Below are positions 18,502 to 27,940 of a DNA stretch of 58,433 nucleotides, in pieces. Position 1 is the stretch's first letter. Each line of letters opens with the position of its first letter. The position numbers and the translations under genes were made by a program. This DNA comes from an uncultured Prevotellaceae bacterium (lineage in GTDB: Bacteria; Bacteroidota; Bacteroidia; Bacteroidales; Bacteroidaceae). Location: contig CACYQO010000019.1 in the NCBI GenBank assembly GCA_902776545.1, forward strand, positions 1 to 58,433, given 5' to 3'. The notes beneath the pieces were generated by a model, which was given only the letters and a program-made list of their open reading frames with translations, ran no database searches and was not told where the DNA came from.

Positions 18502-20652
18502 ATGGCAAAGAAAGAAACAACCGAAAAGAAGGCTGCCCCGAAGAAAGCTGCAGCCCCTGCAAAGAAAACAACGGCAAAGAAGACAACGGCAAAAAAGACT
18601 ACCGCCAAGAAAGTAGCAGTGAAGAAAGCTATTGAGCCTGAGAATCCGCATATCGGACTGGTGCGTAACGACGGTTGGCTGGAACCCTTTGAGGACGCCA
18701 TCCGCGGACGTCACGACCACGCCGTGTGGAAGATCAACCAACTGACGCAGAACGGCAAGAAGAAACTGTCGGACTTCGCCACCGGTCATCTCTACTTCGG
18801 CCTCCACAAACTGCCGAAGGGCTGGGTGTTCCGTGAGTGGGCGCCTAACGCTACTGACATCTACCTGATTGGTGACTTCAACGACTGGCAGGAGAACGAT
18901 AAATACCGCTGCAAGCGCATCCCCGGCACGGACAACTGGGAGCTGAAGCTCTCGGAGAAGGCCATGAAGCACGGCCAGCTCTATAAGATGAAGGTAAAGT
19001 GGAACGGCGGTGAGGGCGAGCGCATCCCCGCCTGGTGCCAGCGCGTGGTGCAGGACGACCAGACGAAGATATTCTCTGCCCAGGTGTGGAGCCCCGAGAA
19101 GCCTTACGTGTTCAAGAAGAAGGCCTTCAAGCCCAAGAAGAACCCTCTGCTCATCTACGAGTGCCACGTGGGTATGGGACAGGATGCCGAGAAGGTGGGC
19201 ACCTATACTGAATTCAAGGATAACGTGCTGCCACGCGTCATCAAGGACGGCTACAACTGCATCCAGGTGATGGCCATCCAGGAGCATCCCTACTATGGCT
19301 CCTTCGGCTACCACGTGTCGTCGTTCTTCGCACCCTCCAGCCGTTTCGGTACGCCCGAGGAACTGAAGGAACTCATCGACACCGCCCATCAGAAGGGTAT
19401 CGCTGTGATCATGGACATCGTTCACTCCCATGCCGTGAAAAACGAGGTGGAAGGTCTCGGCAACCTCTGCGGCGACCCGAACCAGTTCTTCTATCCCGGC
19501 GACCGTCACGAGCATCCCGCCTGGGATTCGCTCTGCTTCGACTACGGCAAGGACGAAGTGCTCCACTTCCTGCTCTCCAACTGTAAGTACTGGCTTGAGG
19601 AATACCACTTCGACGGTTTCCGTTTCGATGGTGTTACCTCGATGCTCTACTACTCACACGGACTGGGAGAGGCCTTCGGCGGCTATGGCGACTACTTCAA
19701 CGGTCACGAGGACGACAACGCCATCTGCTACCTGACGCTCGCCAACAAGCTCATCCACGAGGTGAACCCCAATGCCATCACCATCGCCGAGGAGGTGTCG
19801 GGCATGCCCGGACTCGCTGCGAAGTTCGAGGACGGTGGCTACGGCTTCGACTACCGCATGGCCATGAACATCCCCGACTACTGGATTAAGACTATTAAAG
19901 AGGTACGCGATGAGGACATCAACGTGTGCTCCATCTTCTGGGAGGTCAAGAACCGTCGTCCTGACGAGAAGACCATCTCATACTGCGAGTCGCACGACCA
20001 GGCACTTGTGGGCGACAAGACCATCATCTTCCGCCTCATCGACGCCGACATGTACTGGCACTTCGCCAAGAAGGACGTCAACGACATGGCGCAGCGTGGT
20101 ATCGCCATGCACAAGATGATCCGACTTGTGACCGCTGCGGCCATCAACGGCGGCTACCTGAACTTCATGGGTAACGAATTTGGCCATCCCGAGTGGATCG
20201 ACTTCCCGCGTGAGGGTAACGGCTGGTCTTATAAGTACGCCCGCCGTCAGTGGAACCTCGTCGACAACAAGGACCTCTGTTACCATTGGCTTGGTGACTT
20301 TGACCGTGAGATGCTGAAGGTCATTAAGTCGCAGAAGAACTTCCAGGACACGCCTGTGCAGGAAATCTGGCATGATGATGGCGACCAGGTACTCTGCTTC
20401 ATGCGCGGCGACCTCGTCTTCGTGTTCAACTTCTCGCCGACACGCTCTTACACCGACTACGGCTTCCTCGTGCCTACAGGCTCATACGAGGTGGTGCTGA
20501 ACACCGACTCGAAGGACTTCGGCGGCAACGGCTTCGCTGACGACTCGATGACACACCTGACGAACTACGATCCGCTCTATGTGCAGGATCATAAGGAGTG
20601 GCTCAAGCTCTATATCCCCGCTCGCTCCGCCGTCGTCCTGCGCAAGGTGTAA
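18502..20652 (+). CDS. glgB: 1,4-alpha-glucan branching enzyme with histone-H1-like N-terminal tail
   Basis: 716 aa, GH13. An unusual 45-residue N-terminal tail of Lys/Ala/Thr repeats (KKTTAKKTTAKKTTAKK) precedes the CBM48 module (about 95-190, FREWAPNATDIYLIGDFNDW) and the catalytic barrel. The barrel has MDIVHSHAVKN, the nucleophile site FDGFRFDGVTSM, the acid/base site TIAEEVSGMPG and SYCESHDQAL. It forms alpha-1,6 branches in glycogen in the cytoplasm. The tail looks like a bacterial H1 (KAAA/KTTAK) tail and could bind nucleic acid or polyanions; that role is speculation. Confidence 0.94.
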   Translation: MAKKETTEKKAAPKKAAAPAKKTTAKKTTAKKTTAKKVAVKKAIEPENPHIGLVRNDGWLEPFEDAIRGRHDHAVWKINQLTQNGKKKLSDFATGHLYFGLHKLPKGWVFREWAPNATDIYLIGDFNDWQENDKYRCKRIPGTDNWELKLSEKAMKHGQLYKMKVKWNGGEGERIPAWCQRVVQDDQTKIFSAQVWSPEKPYVFKKKAFKPKKNPLLIYECHVGMGQDAEKVGTYTEFKDNVLPRVIKDGYNCIQVMAIQEHPYYGSFGYHVSSFFAPSSRFGTPEELKELIDTAHQKGIAVIMDIVHSHAVKNEVEGLGNLCGDPNQFFYPGDRHEHPAWDSLCFDYGKDEVLHFLLSNCKYWLEEYHFDGFRFDGVTSMLYYSHGLGEAFGGYGDYFNGHEDDNAICYLTLANKLIHEVNPNAITIAEEVSGMPGLAAKFEDGGYGFDYRMAMNIPDYWIKTIKEVRDEDINVCSIFWEVKNRRPDEKTISYCESHDQALVGDKTIIFRLIDADMYWHFAKKDVNDMAQRGIAMHKMIRLVTAAAINGGYLNFMGNEFGHPEWIDFPREGNGWSYKYARRQWNLVDNKDLCYHWLGDFDREMLKVIKSQKNFQDTPVQEIWHDDGDQVLCFMRGDLVFVFNFSPTRSYTDYGFLVPTGSYEVVLNTDSKDFGGNGFADDSMTHLTNYDPLYVQDHKEWLKLYIPARSAVVLRKV

Positions 20653-20685
20653 TCATAAAGTTCAAAGCTCAAAGTTCAAAATTTA

Positions 20686-21879
20686 ATGAACTATAACCAT
20701 CCCTTGATAAACGGTAGCACCGTCACCATCCGCGTGATGTGTGCTATCGTTTTTCTCTTGTTCTCCTTCTGCTGGCTCTTCTTCCAGGCAGACCAGCTGG
20801 CGATGACACAGCATGTGCTCAGCGGTGGACTGACGCAATACGATCCCGTCATGGGCACGCTCATCATCACTGGTCTGCTGATGGTGTTGCAGTTGTGTAT
20901 CAACCATTTTCTCAGACTGAAGAAACGGTCACATGCACTCACGTATGTGCCCTCGATGATGCTGCTGGCCCTTGTCTCTGAAGTCAGTCAGCAGATAGAG
21001 AGTGGCGACGGTGTAAGCCCGTGGACTTGGGTGCTGCCCTTGCTGGTGCTGCTGGTGTTGGGTGCCGTTGTCTGGGTGGCGCGGCTCGCACAGGAGGTGG
21101 AGTCAGACCGCAACTTCACGCTCTTCTCGCGGCCCATGTGGATCAATGCCCTGATGATGGCCGTGCAGATCATCTGCGTGGCATGGATAGGCAACACCAA
21201 CGCCGTGTATCACTATCGCATGCAGACGGAGACGTTGCTGGCCGACGGCAAATATCAGAAGGCGCTTGAGGTGGGTAAAGAGTCGCTGGAGAGCGATGCC
21301 AACCTGCTGATGCTGCGCATGTATGCCCTGGCCAGGGAGAACGCCCTGGGCGAGAAACTCTTTGAATATCCTATCACGGCCAACGTCGAGCAGATGCTGC
21401 CTACCAGCGGACGTACACGGATGTACTACTGCCCGGAAGACAGCCTCTATAAGTTCCTCGGCGGCCGGCCCGCAGAGGCGATGACGCCCATGCACTTCCT
21501 TGATCTGCTGGAGCGACGGGACACTACTCTGAACACTCGTACCCCCGCGCCCCCGCGCCCCCGCACCTCCGTTTCACCTTTGATAGACTACAAACTCTGC
21601 GGACTGCTCATCGACCGTCAGATAGACCGTTTCGCCCGTGAGATCGGCAAATACTATCCCCTCGACGACCATCTGCCGAAACACTATCGTGAGGCGCTCG
21701 TACTCTACACTCATTCCCGTTCGAACCCTGTGGTGGTCTATCATCACGACGTGACCGACGAGGATTGGCGCAATCTGCAGGAATTGGAGTCTCGCTTCCC
21801 CAATGCCACGGAGCGACAGGGCAGGGTAGAGGACCAGTATCACGGCACTTATTGGTACTATTACAAGTATCTGCGATGA
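20686..21879 (+). CDS. polytopic membrane protein (DUF6057-like)
   Basis: 397 aa. At least four hydrophobic helices occur in the first 190 residues (VMCAIVFLLFSFCWLFF, GTLIITGLLMVLQLCI, WVLPLLVLLVLGAVVW, ALMMAVQIICVAWIG). Then follows a soluble helical region with TPR-like features (YQKALEVGKESLESDANLLML). The QHVLSGGLTQYDPVMG pattern resembles Bacteroidetes DUF6057 proteins, from memory. A proline/arginine insert (TRTPAPPRPRTS) is coded by a GCGCCCCCGCGCCC repeat. The stop overlaps the start of the guanine deaminase gene, so the two are translationally coupled. Confidence 0.65.
   Translation: MNYNHPLINGSTVTIRVMCAIVFLLFSFCWLFFQADQLAMTQHVLSGGLTQYDPVMGTLIITGLLMVLQLCINHFLRLKKRSHALTYVPSMMLLALVSEVSQQIESGDGVSPWTWVLPLLVLLVLGAVVWVARLAQEVESDRNFTLFSRPMWINALMMAVQIICVAWIGNTNAVYHYRMQTETLLADGKYQKALEVGKESLESDANLLMLRMYALARENALGEKLFEYPITANVEQMLPTSGRTRMYYCPEDSLYKFLGGRPAEAMTPMHFLDLLERRDTTLNTRTPAPPRPRTSVSPLIDYKLCGLLIDRQIDRFAREIGKYYPLDDHLPKHYREALVLYTHSRSNPVVVYHHDVTDEDWRNLQELESRFPNATERQGRVEDQYHGTYWYYYKYLR
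21536..21578. repeat. C-rich repeat inside membrane-protein gene
   Basis: CCCCCGCGCCCCCGCGCCCC run, in frame; similar wording appears inside the GH25 gene at 36860-36957. Confidence 0.55.
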
Positions 21880-23174
21880 AAAAAATCTACAAGGCCCATA
21901 TCCTCTATACGAAGGAGCAGAGCCGTTTCGAGTTGCTGGAGAACGGTTATGTTGCCGTCGATGCTGACGGGCGTGTGACAGGCGTAGCGACGGATCTGGC
22001 ATCTTTAGACAGTCAGGATGCGGAAGTTACCGATTTCGGCGACTGTCTGCTGATTCCCGCCATGAACGACCTGCACGTGCATGCCCCGCAGTATCGCAAT
22101 CAGGGCATCGCGATGGATCTGGAACTGCTGCCTTGGCTCCAGAACTACACCTTCCCTGAGGAAATGAAATATGCCAGTCTGGACTATGCCGAGCGGATGT
22201 ATCGCCGCTTTGTCCGCGACCTCTGGCGTTTCGGCACCATGCGGGCTTGTGTCTTCGCAACGATACATACCGAGAGCACCCGTCTGCTGATGCGGCTCTT
22301 CCAGGAGTCAGGCATGGGAGCGCTGGTGGGCAAGGTGGCGATGAACCGTAATTGTCCGGCTGGGCTATCCGAGTCGGTAGAAGAAAGCGTCCAAGGATAT
22401 GAGAACTTGATTTCTTGGTGTTCCCACGAAGGCAATCTCACGCCTCCCTCCTCACTTCTCCCTCCTCGTGTTCGTCCCATCGTCACCCCTCGTTTCATTC
22501 CATCTTGTACGCTGGAGATGCTTCGTGCCTGTGGCCAGCTGGCTGCTAAATACCAGTTGCCCGTGCAGTCTCATCTTTCAGAGAACAAGGACGAGATAGC
22601 CTGGGTAAAGACGTTGGAACCTGACAGTACCTGCTACGGCGATGCCTACGACCGTTACGGTCTCTTTGGACAGACGCCTACCGTGATGGCCCATTGCGTG
22701 TGGACCGATGGCGAAGAACTGGAACTGATGAAACGGCGTGGTGTGATGGTGGCTCATTGTCCTACGTCGAATTTCAACGTGGCTTCAGGCATGGCCCCCG
22801 TCCGTCGGTTCCTCGACGAAGGGCTGCCCGTCGGTCTTGGCAGCGATATCAGCGGCGGTCACGACCTGAACATCTTCCGCATGATGGTCTATGCCATACA
22901 AGTGAGCAAGATGCACTATCAGCAGAATCATGAGCGGCCGTTCCTCACCTTGTCTGAGGCTTTCTGGATTGCCACAAAGTCGGGAGGCAGTTTCTTCGGC
23001 CAGGTGGGAAGCTTTGAACCGGGTTATGAGTTCGATGCCCTTGTCATCGACGACCGCGACCTGAATCACGACAACTACACGCTCTTAGAACGCTTAGAGC
23101 GGTACATCTATCTGGGTGATGACCGTCAGATCATGCATCGCTTCTGCCGTGGGAAGGAAATATTATTTGATTAA
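21876..23174 (+). CDS. guaD: guanine deaminase (amidohydrolase)
   Basis: 432 aa from ATG 21876, overlapping the upstream stop codon (ATGA). Metal ligands are visible: DLHVHAPQYRNQG (HxH), QSHLSENKDEIAW, MAHCVWTDGEEL and GLGSDISGGHDLNI (Asp). The LPWLQNYTFPEE segment and the PQ after HVH are typical of guanine deaminases, which convert guanine to xanthine. An in-frame insert (TPPSSLLPPRVRP) at 22441-22476 is coded by CTCCCTCCTCACTTCTCCC repeats. A terminator follows at 23177. Confidence 0.88.
   Translation: MKKIYKAHILYTKEQSRFELLENGYVAVDADGRVTGVATDLASLDSQDAEVTDFGDCLLIPAMNDLHVHAPQYRNQGIAMDLELLPWLQNYTFPEEMKYASLDYAERMYRRFVRDLWRFGTMRACVFATIHTESTRLLMRLFQESGMGALVGKVAMNRNCPAGLSESVEESVQGYENLISWCSHEGNLTPPSSLLPPRVRPIVTPRFIPSCTLEMLRACGQLAAKYQLPVQSHLSENKDEIAWVKTLEPDSTCYGDAYDRYGLFGQTPTVMAHCVWTDGEELELMKRRGVMVAHCPTSNFNVASGMAPVRRFLDEGLPVGLGSDISGGHDLNIFRMMVYAIQVSKMHYQQNHERPFLTLSEAFWIATKSGGSFFGQVGSFEPGYEFDALVIDDRDLNHDNYTLLERLERYIYLGDDRQIMHRFCRGKEILFD
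22441..22476. repeat. CCTCCCTCCTCACTTCTCCC repeat inside guaD
   Basis: In-frame low-complexity insertion ahead of the metal-binding RPIVTPRFIPSC strand of guanine deaminase. Confidence 0.55.
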
Positions 23175-23176
23175 GA

Positions 23177-23205
23177 AAGCCTCTGGACATCCAGAGGCTT
23201 TTTTC
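23177..23205. terminator. terminator between guaD and the convergent ligase gene
   Basis: AAGCCTCTGG-ACAT-CCAGAGGCTT followed by TTTTC; a 10-bp perfect stem lying exactly between two convergent stop codons. Confidence 0.88.
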
Positions 23206-24867
23206 TTATGTGTAAAGGTAGCGCTTGATTGAGCGCTTGGGCGTCTTTTCGAATTCCTCGGTGCGGATCTCGATCTCGGAGACTTTCTCGTAGGCGGGAA
23301 TCATCTCGTTGAGTCCGTTGAGGTTCTGGTCCATGACGTTGCGGATGTCGGCATCGGTGAACTTCATGTTCTTTGCCTCGTCGTAGTCGGGATAGACCAG
23401 AGCGACGAGCTTGTTGTCGCGCTGTACGATGACGCTTTCCACAACCATCGTCATCGAGTTGAGCTTGTCTTCAATCTCCTCAGGATAGATGTTCTGTCCG
23501 TTGGGGCCGAGGAGCATGTTCTTGATGCGGCCGTTGATGAAGATATTGCCGGCATAGTCCATCGTGCCGAGGTCTCCGGTGTGGTACCAGCCGTCGCGGT
23601 CGATGGTCTCGCGGGTGGCCTCCTCGTTCTTGTAGTAGCCGAGCATGACGTTCAGTCCTCGGGCGAGGATCTCTCCAGGAACGTGGGCCGGGTCTGGAGA
23701 GTCGATCTTCACCTCCATGTGGTAGGCAGCCTTGCCGCAGGAGCCGGGGACGAAGTAGTGCCAGTCTTCGTAGCCGATGATGGGTGCGCACTCTGTGGCG
23801 CCGTAGCCGACGGTATAGGGGAACTCAATACGCTTGAGGAAATGCTCGACCTCCTGATTGAGGGCAGCGCCGCCGATGATGACCTGATACATCTCTCCGC
23901 CGAAGGCCTTGAGCACCTCCTTGCAGATCATCTCGCGCACTTTCTTGGAGATGACGGGCATCTGCAGCAGCAGGCGCATGCGGTTGTTCTGGATCTTCGG
24001 GAACACCTTCTTGCGAATGATCTTCTCGATGATGAGCGGCACGGCAATGACGATGACGGGCTTGACTTCTGCCAAAGCCTGCGCGATGATGGCGGGCGAG
24101 GGCACACGATTGAGATAGTAGACATGACAGCCGCGTAGGAACTCATAGAGAAACTCGAAGGCCATACCGTACATGTGAGCCATAGGGAGCATGGAGATAA
24201 CCCTGTCGCCCGGGTGGATGACGTTGCCGAGCACGTGCTGGGCGAAGTCAGAGTTAGACCATAGGGCACGGTAGGGCAGCATCACACCTTTGGAGAATCC
24301 CGTGGTGCCGCTGGTGTAGTTGATAAGTGCCAGCTCATCGGGCGACTGCTCATGATAGTAGCTGACATGCTCCTTGCGGAAGTATTTGGGGAACTTCTTG
24401 CCGTAGAGTTCGTTGAGATGTTCGCGGGCATAGGTGAGCTTGTCAGTGCGCGAGATCATCAGCGAGTAGTCGGGGTTGTTGATGATGCCTTCGAGGCGCG
24501 GCATCTGCATGGGGTCGATGATCGTGGCCACATGGTCGCCCACGAAGAGCAGGCGGGCCTCAGAGTGGTTGACGATGTTATGGATCTGTTCGGCATTGAA
24601 CTCGTGCAGGATGGGTACGGCGATAGCACCGTAGGTGAGCGTGGCAAGGAAGGCAACGGCCCACTGGCTGGAGTTGCGTCCGGCAAGGGCAATCTTATCG
24701 CCCTTCTGAATGCCGCTGTTCTCGAAGAGAATATGGATTTTCTCAATCTTACGTGCCACATCATGATACTGCAGCGTCTGGCCTTTATAGTCAGTTAGTG
24801 CGTCGCGGTCCCAATTGTCGACGATGCTTTTCTGGATCAATGAGTTAAAACTAGGTATCTGTTCCAT
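23206..24867 (-). CDS. long-chain acyl-CoA synthetase-like AMP-binding protein, copy A
   Basis: 553 aa, adenylate-forming enzyme. ATP-binding loop YTSGTTGFSKGVMLP (about residue 190), A5-type VGYGATECAPIIGYE, A7-type GWYHTGDLGTMD and A8-type GRIKNMLLGPNGQNIYPEEI; the C-terminal lysine lies in TPKRSIKRYLYT. Such proteins activate fatty acids as acyl-AMP then acyl-CoA. It lies 6 bases downstream of a paralogue of equal length with which it shares long identical stretches, a tandem duplication in one operon. Chain-length preference cannot be read. Confidence 0.88.
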   Translation of the reverse strand: MEQIPSFNSLIQKSIVDNWDRDALTDYKGQTLQYHDVARKIEKIHILFENSGIQKGDKIALAGRNSSQWAVAFLATLTYGAIAVPILHEFNAEQIHNIVNHSEARLLFVGDHVATIIDPMQMPRLEGIINNPDYSLMISRTDKLTYAREHLNELYGKKFPKYFRKEHVSYYHEQSPDELALINYTSGTTGFSKGVMLPYRALWSNSDFAQHVLGNVIHPGDRVISMLPMAHMYGMAFEFLYEFLRGCHVYYLNRVPSPAIIAQALAEVKPVIVIAVPLIIEKIIRKKVFPKIQNNRMRLLLQMPVISKKVREMICKEVLKAFGGEMYQVIIGGAALNQEVEHFLKRIEFPYTVGYGATECAPIIGYEDWHYFVPGSCGKAAYHMEVKIDSPDPAHVPGEILARGLNVMLGYYKNEEATRETIDRDGWYHTGDLGTMDYAGNIFINGRIKNMLLGPNGQNIYPEEIEDKLNSMTMVVESVIVQRDNKLVALVYPDYDEAKNMKFTDADIRNVMDQNLNGLNEMIPAYEKVSEIEIRTEEFEKTPKRSIKRYLYT

Positions 24868-24873
24868 AAGCGA

Positions 24874-26532
24874 TTAGATATTCTGATATAAGTAGCGTTT
24901 GATACTCTTTTTTGGCGTCTTGGCGAACTCTTCTTCATGCAGTTGGATGGCTGCGATGCGGCTGTAGACGGGCAGCTGGTTGTTGAGTTCCTGACGGTTC
25001 TGTTCCATGATTTCTTCCAATTCAGACTGGCTGAAGTTCACGATCTCGTCTTTGTCGGGGTGTACGAGCGCGATGAGCTTGTCGCCACGTTGTACGACAA
25101 CGCTCTCAGCGACCATCGCCATCGAGTTAAGCTTGTCTTCGATCTCCTCGGGATAGATGTTCTGTCCATTGGAACCCAGGAGCATGTTCTTAATGCGCCC
25201 TCGGATGAAGATATGTCCTGTGGGAGCCATCGTGCCGAGGTCGCCTGTGTGGTAGTATCCTTCGTCGTCGATGACCTCACGGGTGGCTTCGTCGTTCAGA
25301 TAGTAGCCAAGCATGACGTTCGTGCCACGGGTGACAATCTCGCCGGGGATACGCTGGGGATCGGCAGAGAGGATCTTCACCACCATGCGGTCTACGGGCT
25401 TGCCGCAGCAGCCGGCCACGAACTCCTTATAGTCGCAGTAGGAAATGAGCGGGGCGCACTCCGTGGTACCGTAGCCCACGGTGACGGGGAAGTTGATGGA
25501 GAGTAGGAACTCTTCGACCTCCTTCGACAGGGCGGCACCTCCTACGATGACCTCGTAGGCCCGTCCGCCAAAGGCTTTGTACACCTCCTGACAGATGCGC
25601 TCCTTCACCTTCTTCGACACGACGGGCATCTGCAGGAGCAGGCGCATGCGGTTGTTCTGTATCTTCGGGAATACCTTCTTTCGGATAATCTTCTCGATAA
25701 TCAGGGGGACGGTGACGATGAGCGTGGGCTTCACCTCTGCAAAGGCTTGCGCAATAATGGCGGGCGACGGCAGACGGGTGAGGAAGAACAGATGACAGCC
25801 GTTGCAGAATCCGAAGAGGAACTCAACGGCCATACCATACATGTGGGCCATCGGCAGGATGCTCAGCAGGTTGTCACCAGGACGGACCTTACGGCCCAGA
25901 CGATTGATGATGAACTCGACGTTACCCCAGATGGCACGGTAGGGCAGCATGACACCCTTCGAGAAACCCGTCGTTCCGCTGGTGTAGTTGATGAGAGCCA
26001 GCTCTTCAGCGGTATCCTCGTGGTAGTGTACATGCTCTTTGCGGAAGGCTTTGGGATATTTGCTGCCGAACATCATATTCAAATGTTCGCGTGCGTAGGT
26101 GATAGACTCTGAGCGGCTGATCATCAGCGAGAAGTCGGGGATGTTGATGATGGCTTCGAGATCGGGCATCGCCTCCGGGTCGATGGTCTTGACGGCATAG
26201 TCGCCGATGAAGAGAATCTTGGCGCCGGAGTGGTTAACGATATTATGGATCTGCTCGCCGTTGAATTCATGCAGGATGGGCACAGCCACGGCACCATAGG
26301 TGAGGGTGCCGAGGAAACTGACGGCCCAATGGGCGGAGTTACGGCCGCAGATGGCGATTTTGTCGCCTTTCTTGATTCCGCTGTTCTCTAAAAGTATGTG
26401 GAGTTTCTCTATCTTACGTGCGACATCGTGAAACTGGAGGGTGATTCCCTGATAGTCGGTCAGCGCATCTTGATCCCAATTTTCGGTGATGGCCTTTTGG
26501 ATGTAAGCATTGAAACTGCTAAATTGCTCCAT
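24874..26532 (-). CDS. long-chain acyl-CoA synthetase-like AMP-binding protein, copy B
   Basis: 552 aa. Same architecture as its downstream neighbour: YTSGTTGFSKGVMLP, VGYGTTECAPLISYC, GYYHTGDLGTMA, GRIKNMLLGSNGQNIYPEEI and the terminal TPKKSIKRYLY. The differences cluster in the middle, around the probable acyl-binding region, so substrate preference may have diverged. First gene of the pair; the -7 box TACCTTTG is at 26562-26569 and a TTGCACATT palindrome overlaps the promoter. Confidence 0.88.
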   Translation of the reverse strand: MEQFSSFNAYIQKAITENWDQDALTDYQGITLQFHDVARKIEKLHILLENSGIKKGDKIAICGRNSAHWAVSFLGTLTYGAVAVPILHEFNGEQIHNIVNHSGAKILFIGDYAVKTIDPEAMPDLEAIINIPDFSLMISRSESITYAREHLNMMFGSKYPKAFRKEHVHYHEDTAEELALINYTSGTTGFSKGVMLPYRAIWGNVEFIINRLGRKVRPGDNLLSILPMAHMYGMAVEFLFGFCNGCHLFFLTRLPSPAIIAQAFAEVKPTLIVTVPLIIEKIIRKKVFPKIQNNRMRLLLQMPVVSKKVKERICQEVYKAFGGRAYEVIVGGAALSKEVEEFLLSINFPVTVGYGTTECAPLISYCDYKEFVAGCCGKPVDRMVVKILSADPQRIPGEIVTRGTNVMLGYYLNDEATREVIDDEGYYHTGDLGTMAPTGHIFIRGRIKNMLLGSNGQNIYPEEIEDKLNSMAMVAESVVVQRGDKLIALVHPDKDEIVNFSQSELEEIMEQNRQELNNQLPVYSRIAAIQLHEEEFAKTPKKSIKRYLYQNI

Positions 26533-26535
26533 GAA

Positions 26536-26606
26536 AATTGCACATTTGTTTTAATTTTGTGCAAAGGTAGTGCTATTATTGCACATTCACAAAAAAAATG
26601 TGCAAT
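26536..26606 (-). promoter_or_regulatory. promoter and operator-like palindrome of the ligase pair
   Basis: The -7 box TACCTTTG (26562-26569, minus) is overlapped upstream by ATTGCACATT-N9-AATGTGCAAT (26578-26606, perfect 10-bp arms). A third half site ATTGCACATT lies at the start codon side (26538-26547). Three copies of one decamer around a promoter suggest a repressor binding site. Confidence 0.5.
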
Positions 26607-26618
26607 AATTAACAAATT

Positions 26619-27866
26619 TTATTCATATCGCATGGATTTGGCAGGATGAATGTGTGAAACGAGGTAACTGGGGGCAATCAACACGAAGACACAGACGAGG
26701 AGTGTGGCGAGGTCGAGGAGTGCTATCAGGGGTAAGTTCAGTTCCATGGGAGCCTCGCTGACGTAGTACACCTGCGGGTCGAGTGACACGAAGCCCGTGT
26801 GCTGTTGCAGCAGCACGATGCCGATGCCCAGGATGTTACCCCAGAGCATACCTTGTCCGATGATGAAGACGGAGAACCAGAGGAAGGTATGGCGAATAGT
26901 CTTGTTGCGTGTGCCGAGGGCCTTGAGGATGCCGATCATCTGGGTGCGCTCGAGGATGATGATGAGCAGTCCGCTGATCATCGTGAAGCCAGCGACGCAG
27001 ACCATCAATACAAGGATGATCCACACGTTGATGTCGAGCAGTTCGAGCCAGGTGAAGATGTTGGGATAGATCTCGTAGATGGTCTGGCTGATCATCTGGT
27101 TGCCGTGTCCGTCGTCGGTACGGTTGACGTTGTCGATGAAGGCATCGGCGGTGACAAAGAGTCTGTCGAGGTTCTCGACGGTAGCTTCTACGCCTGTGCA
27201 ACGGTTTCCGTCCCAGCCGTTCAAGCGATTGGCGGCATAGAGGTCGGTAAAGCAGAGGTTCTCGTCGAAACGCGTCATATTGGTCTGGTAGATGCCGGCT
27301 ACGGTGTATTTGCGCGTCTTCACGTTCTCGTCGCCGATGAAGTAGGCAAACACCTTGTCGCCCACGTTCAGGTGGAGCTTGTCGGCAATCATCTTCGACA
27401 TCAGGAGCTGGTAACGGCTGGTAGAGTCGCTGAAGACGGGTATCTCGCCTGCCACGATGTTCTGCTGGAGGAAGGCATTGTCGAACTCTGGTCCCACACC
27501 CTTGAACATCACGCCGAGGAAGTCGTTGTCGGTCTTGAGCAGGCCCTGGGTGACGGTATAGCGCTGTACGTGACGGACGCCCGGCTGTGCACGGAACACC
27601 TGCATCATACTGTCGTCGGCACAGATGGTGTAGGGGTCGATGTCGTTGTACTTCAACAGGTTGCTCACCTGGATATGTCCGCCGAAGCCGGCCACCTTGT
27701 CGCGGATGGTGTGCTTGAAGCCCAGCACCACGCAGACGGTAACGATCATCACCATCAGTCCGATGGCGACGCCCACAATAGCAATACGAATGGCAGGACG
27801 ACTCACCTTACGCTTGTCCCCCTGGTCACTGTAAATCCGTTTTGCTATGAAAAGTGGTAGATTCAT
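26619..27866 (-). CDS. LolC/LolE-like FtsX-family ABC transporter permease
   Basis: 415 aa from ATG 27866; a TTG at 27878 lies inside a palindromic repeat and is rejected. A first transmembrane helix (IRIAIVGVAIGLMVMIVTVCVVLGF) is followed by a large periplasmic MacB-like domain (about 45-265) and three further helices near the C-terminus (IILVLMVCVAGFTMISGLLIII, FLWFSVFIIGQGMLWG, LIALLDLATLLVCVFVLIAPS), with the FtsX signature ILKALGTRNKTIR. Likely moves lipoproteins or related substrates from the inner membrane; the ATPase partner is not adjacent. Confidence 0.88.
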   Translation of the reverse strand: MNLPLFIAKRIYSDQGDKRKVSRPAIRIAIVGVAIGLMVMIVTVCVVLGFKHTIRDKVAGFGGHIQVSNLLKYNDIDPYTICADDSMMQVFRAQPGVRHVQRYTVTQGLLKTDNDFLGVMFKGVGPEFDNAFLQQNIVAGEIPVFSDSTSRYQLLMSKMIADKLHLNVGDKVFAYFIGDENVKTRKYTVAGIYQTNMTRFDENLCFTDLYAANRLNGWDGNRCTGVEATVENLDRLFVTADAFIDNVNRTDDGHGNQMISQTIYEIYPNIFTWLELLDINVWIILVLMVCVAGFTMISGLLIIILERTQMIGILKALGTRNKTIRHTFLWFSVFIIGQGMLWGNILGIGIVLLQQHTGFVSLDPQVYYVSEAPMELNLPLIALLDLATLLVCVFVLIAPSYLVSHIHPAKSMRYE

Positions 27867-27874
27867 ATTCTTTA

Positions 27875-27934
27875 GCAACGGACTACAGGAATTAAGGACT
27901 TTATAAGAATCGTGTTAGTCTTGTAGTCCGTTGC
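27875..27934. repeat. GCAACGGACTACA palindrome, copy 2
   Basis: Outer arms GCAACGGACTACA and TGTAGTCCGTTGC are perfectly complementary over 13 bp, with a loosely paired middle. It lies upstream of the permease gene and just downstream of the aminotransferase gene. Confidence 0.85.
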
Positions 27935-27940
27935 AAATTT

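Noticed and set aside
17848-19608. 586-codon minus-strand frame across MORN, YhcH and branching enzyme genes
   Set aside because: It is antisense to three confident genes and low-complexity; a shadow.
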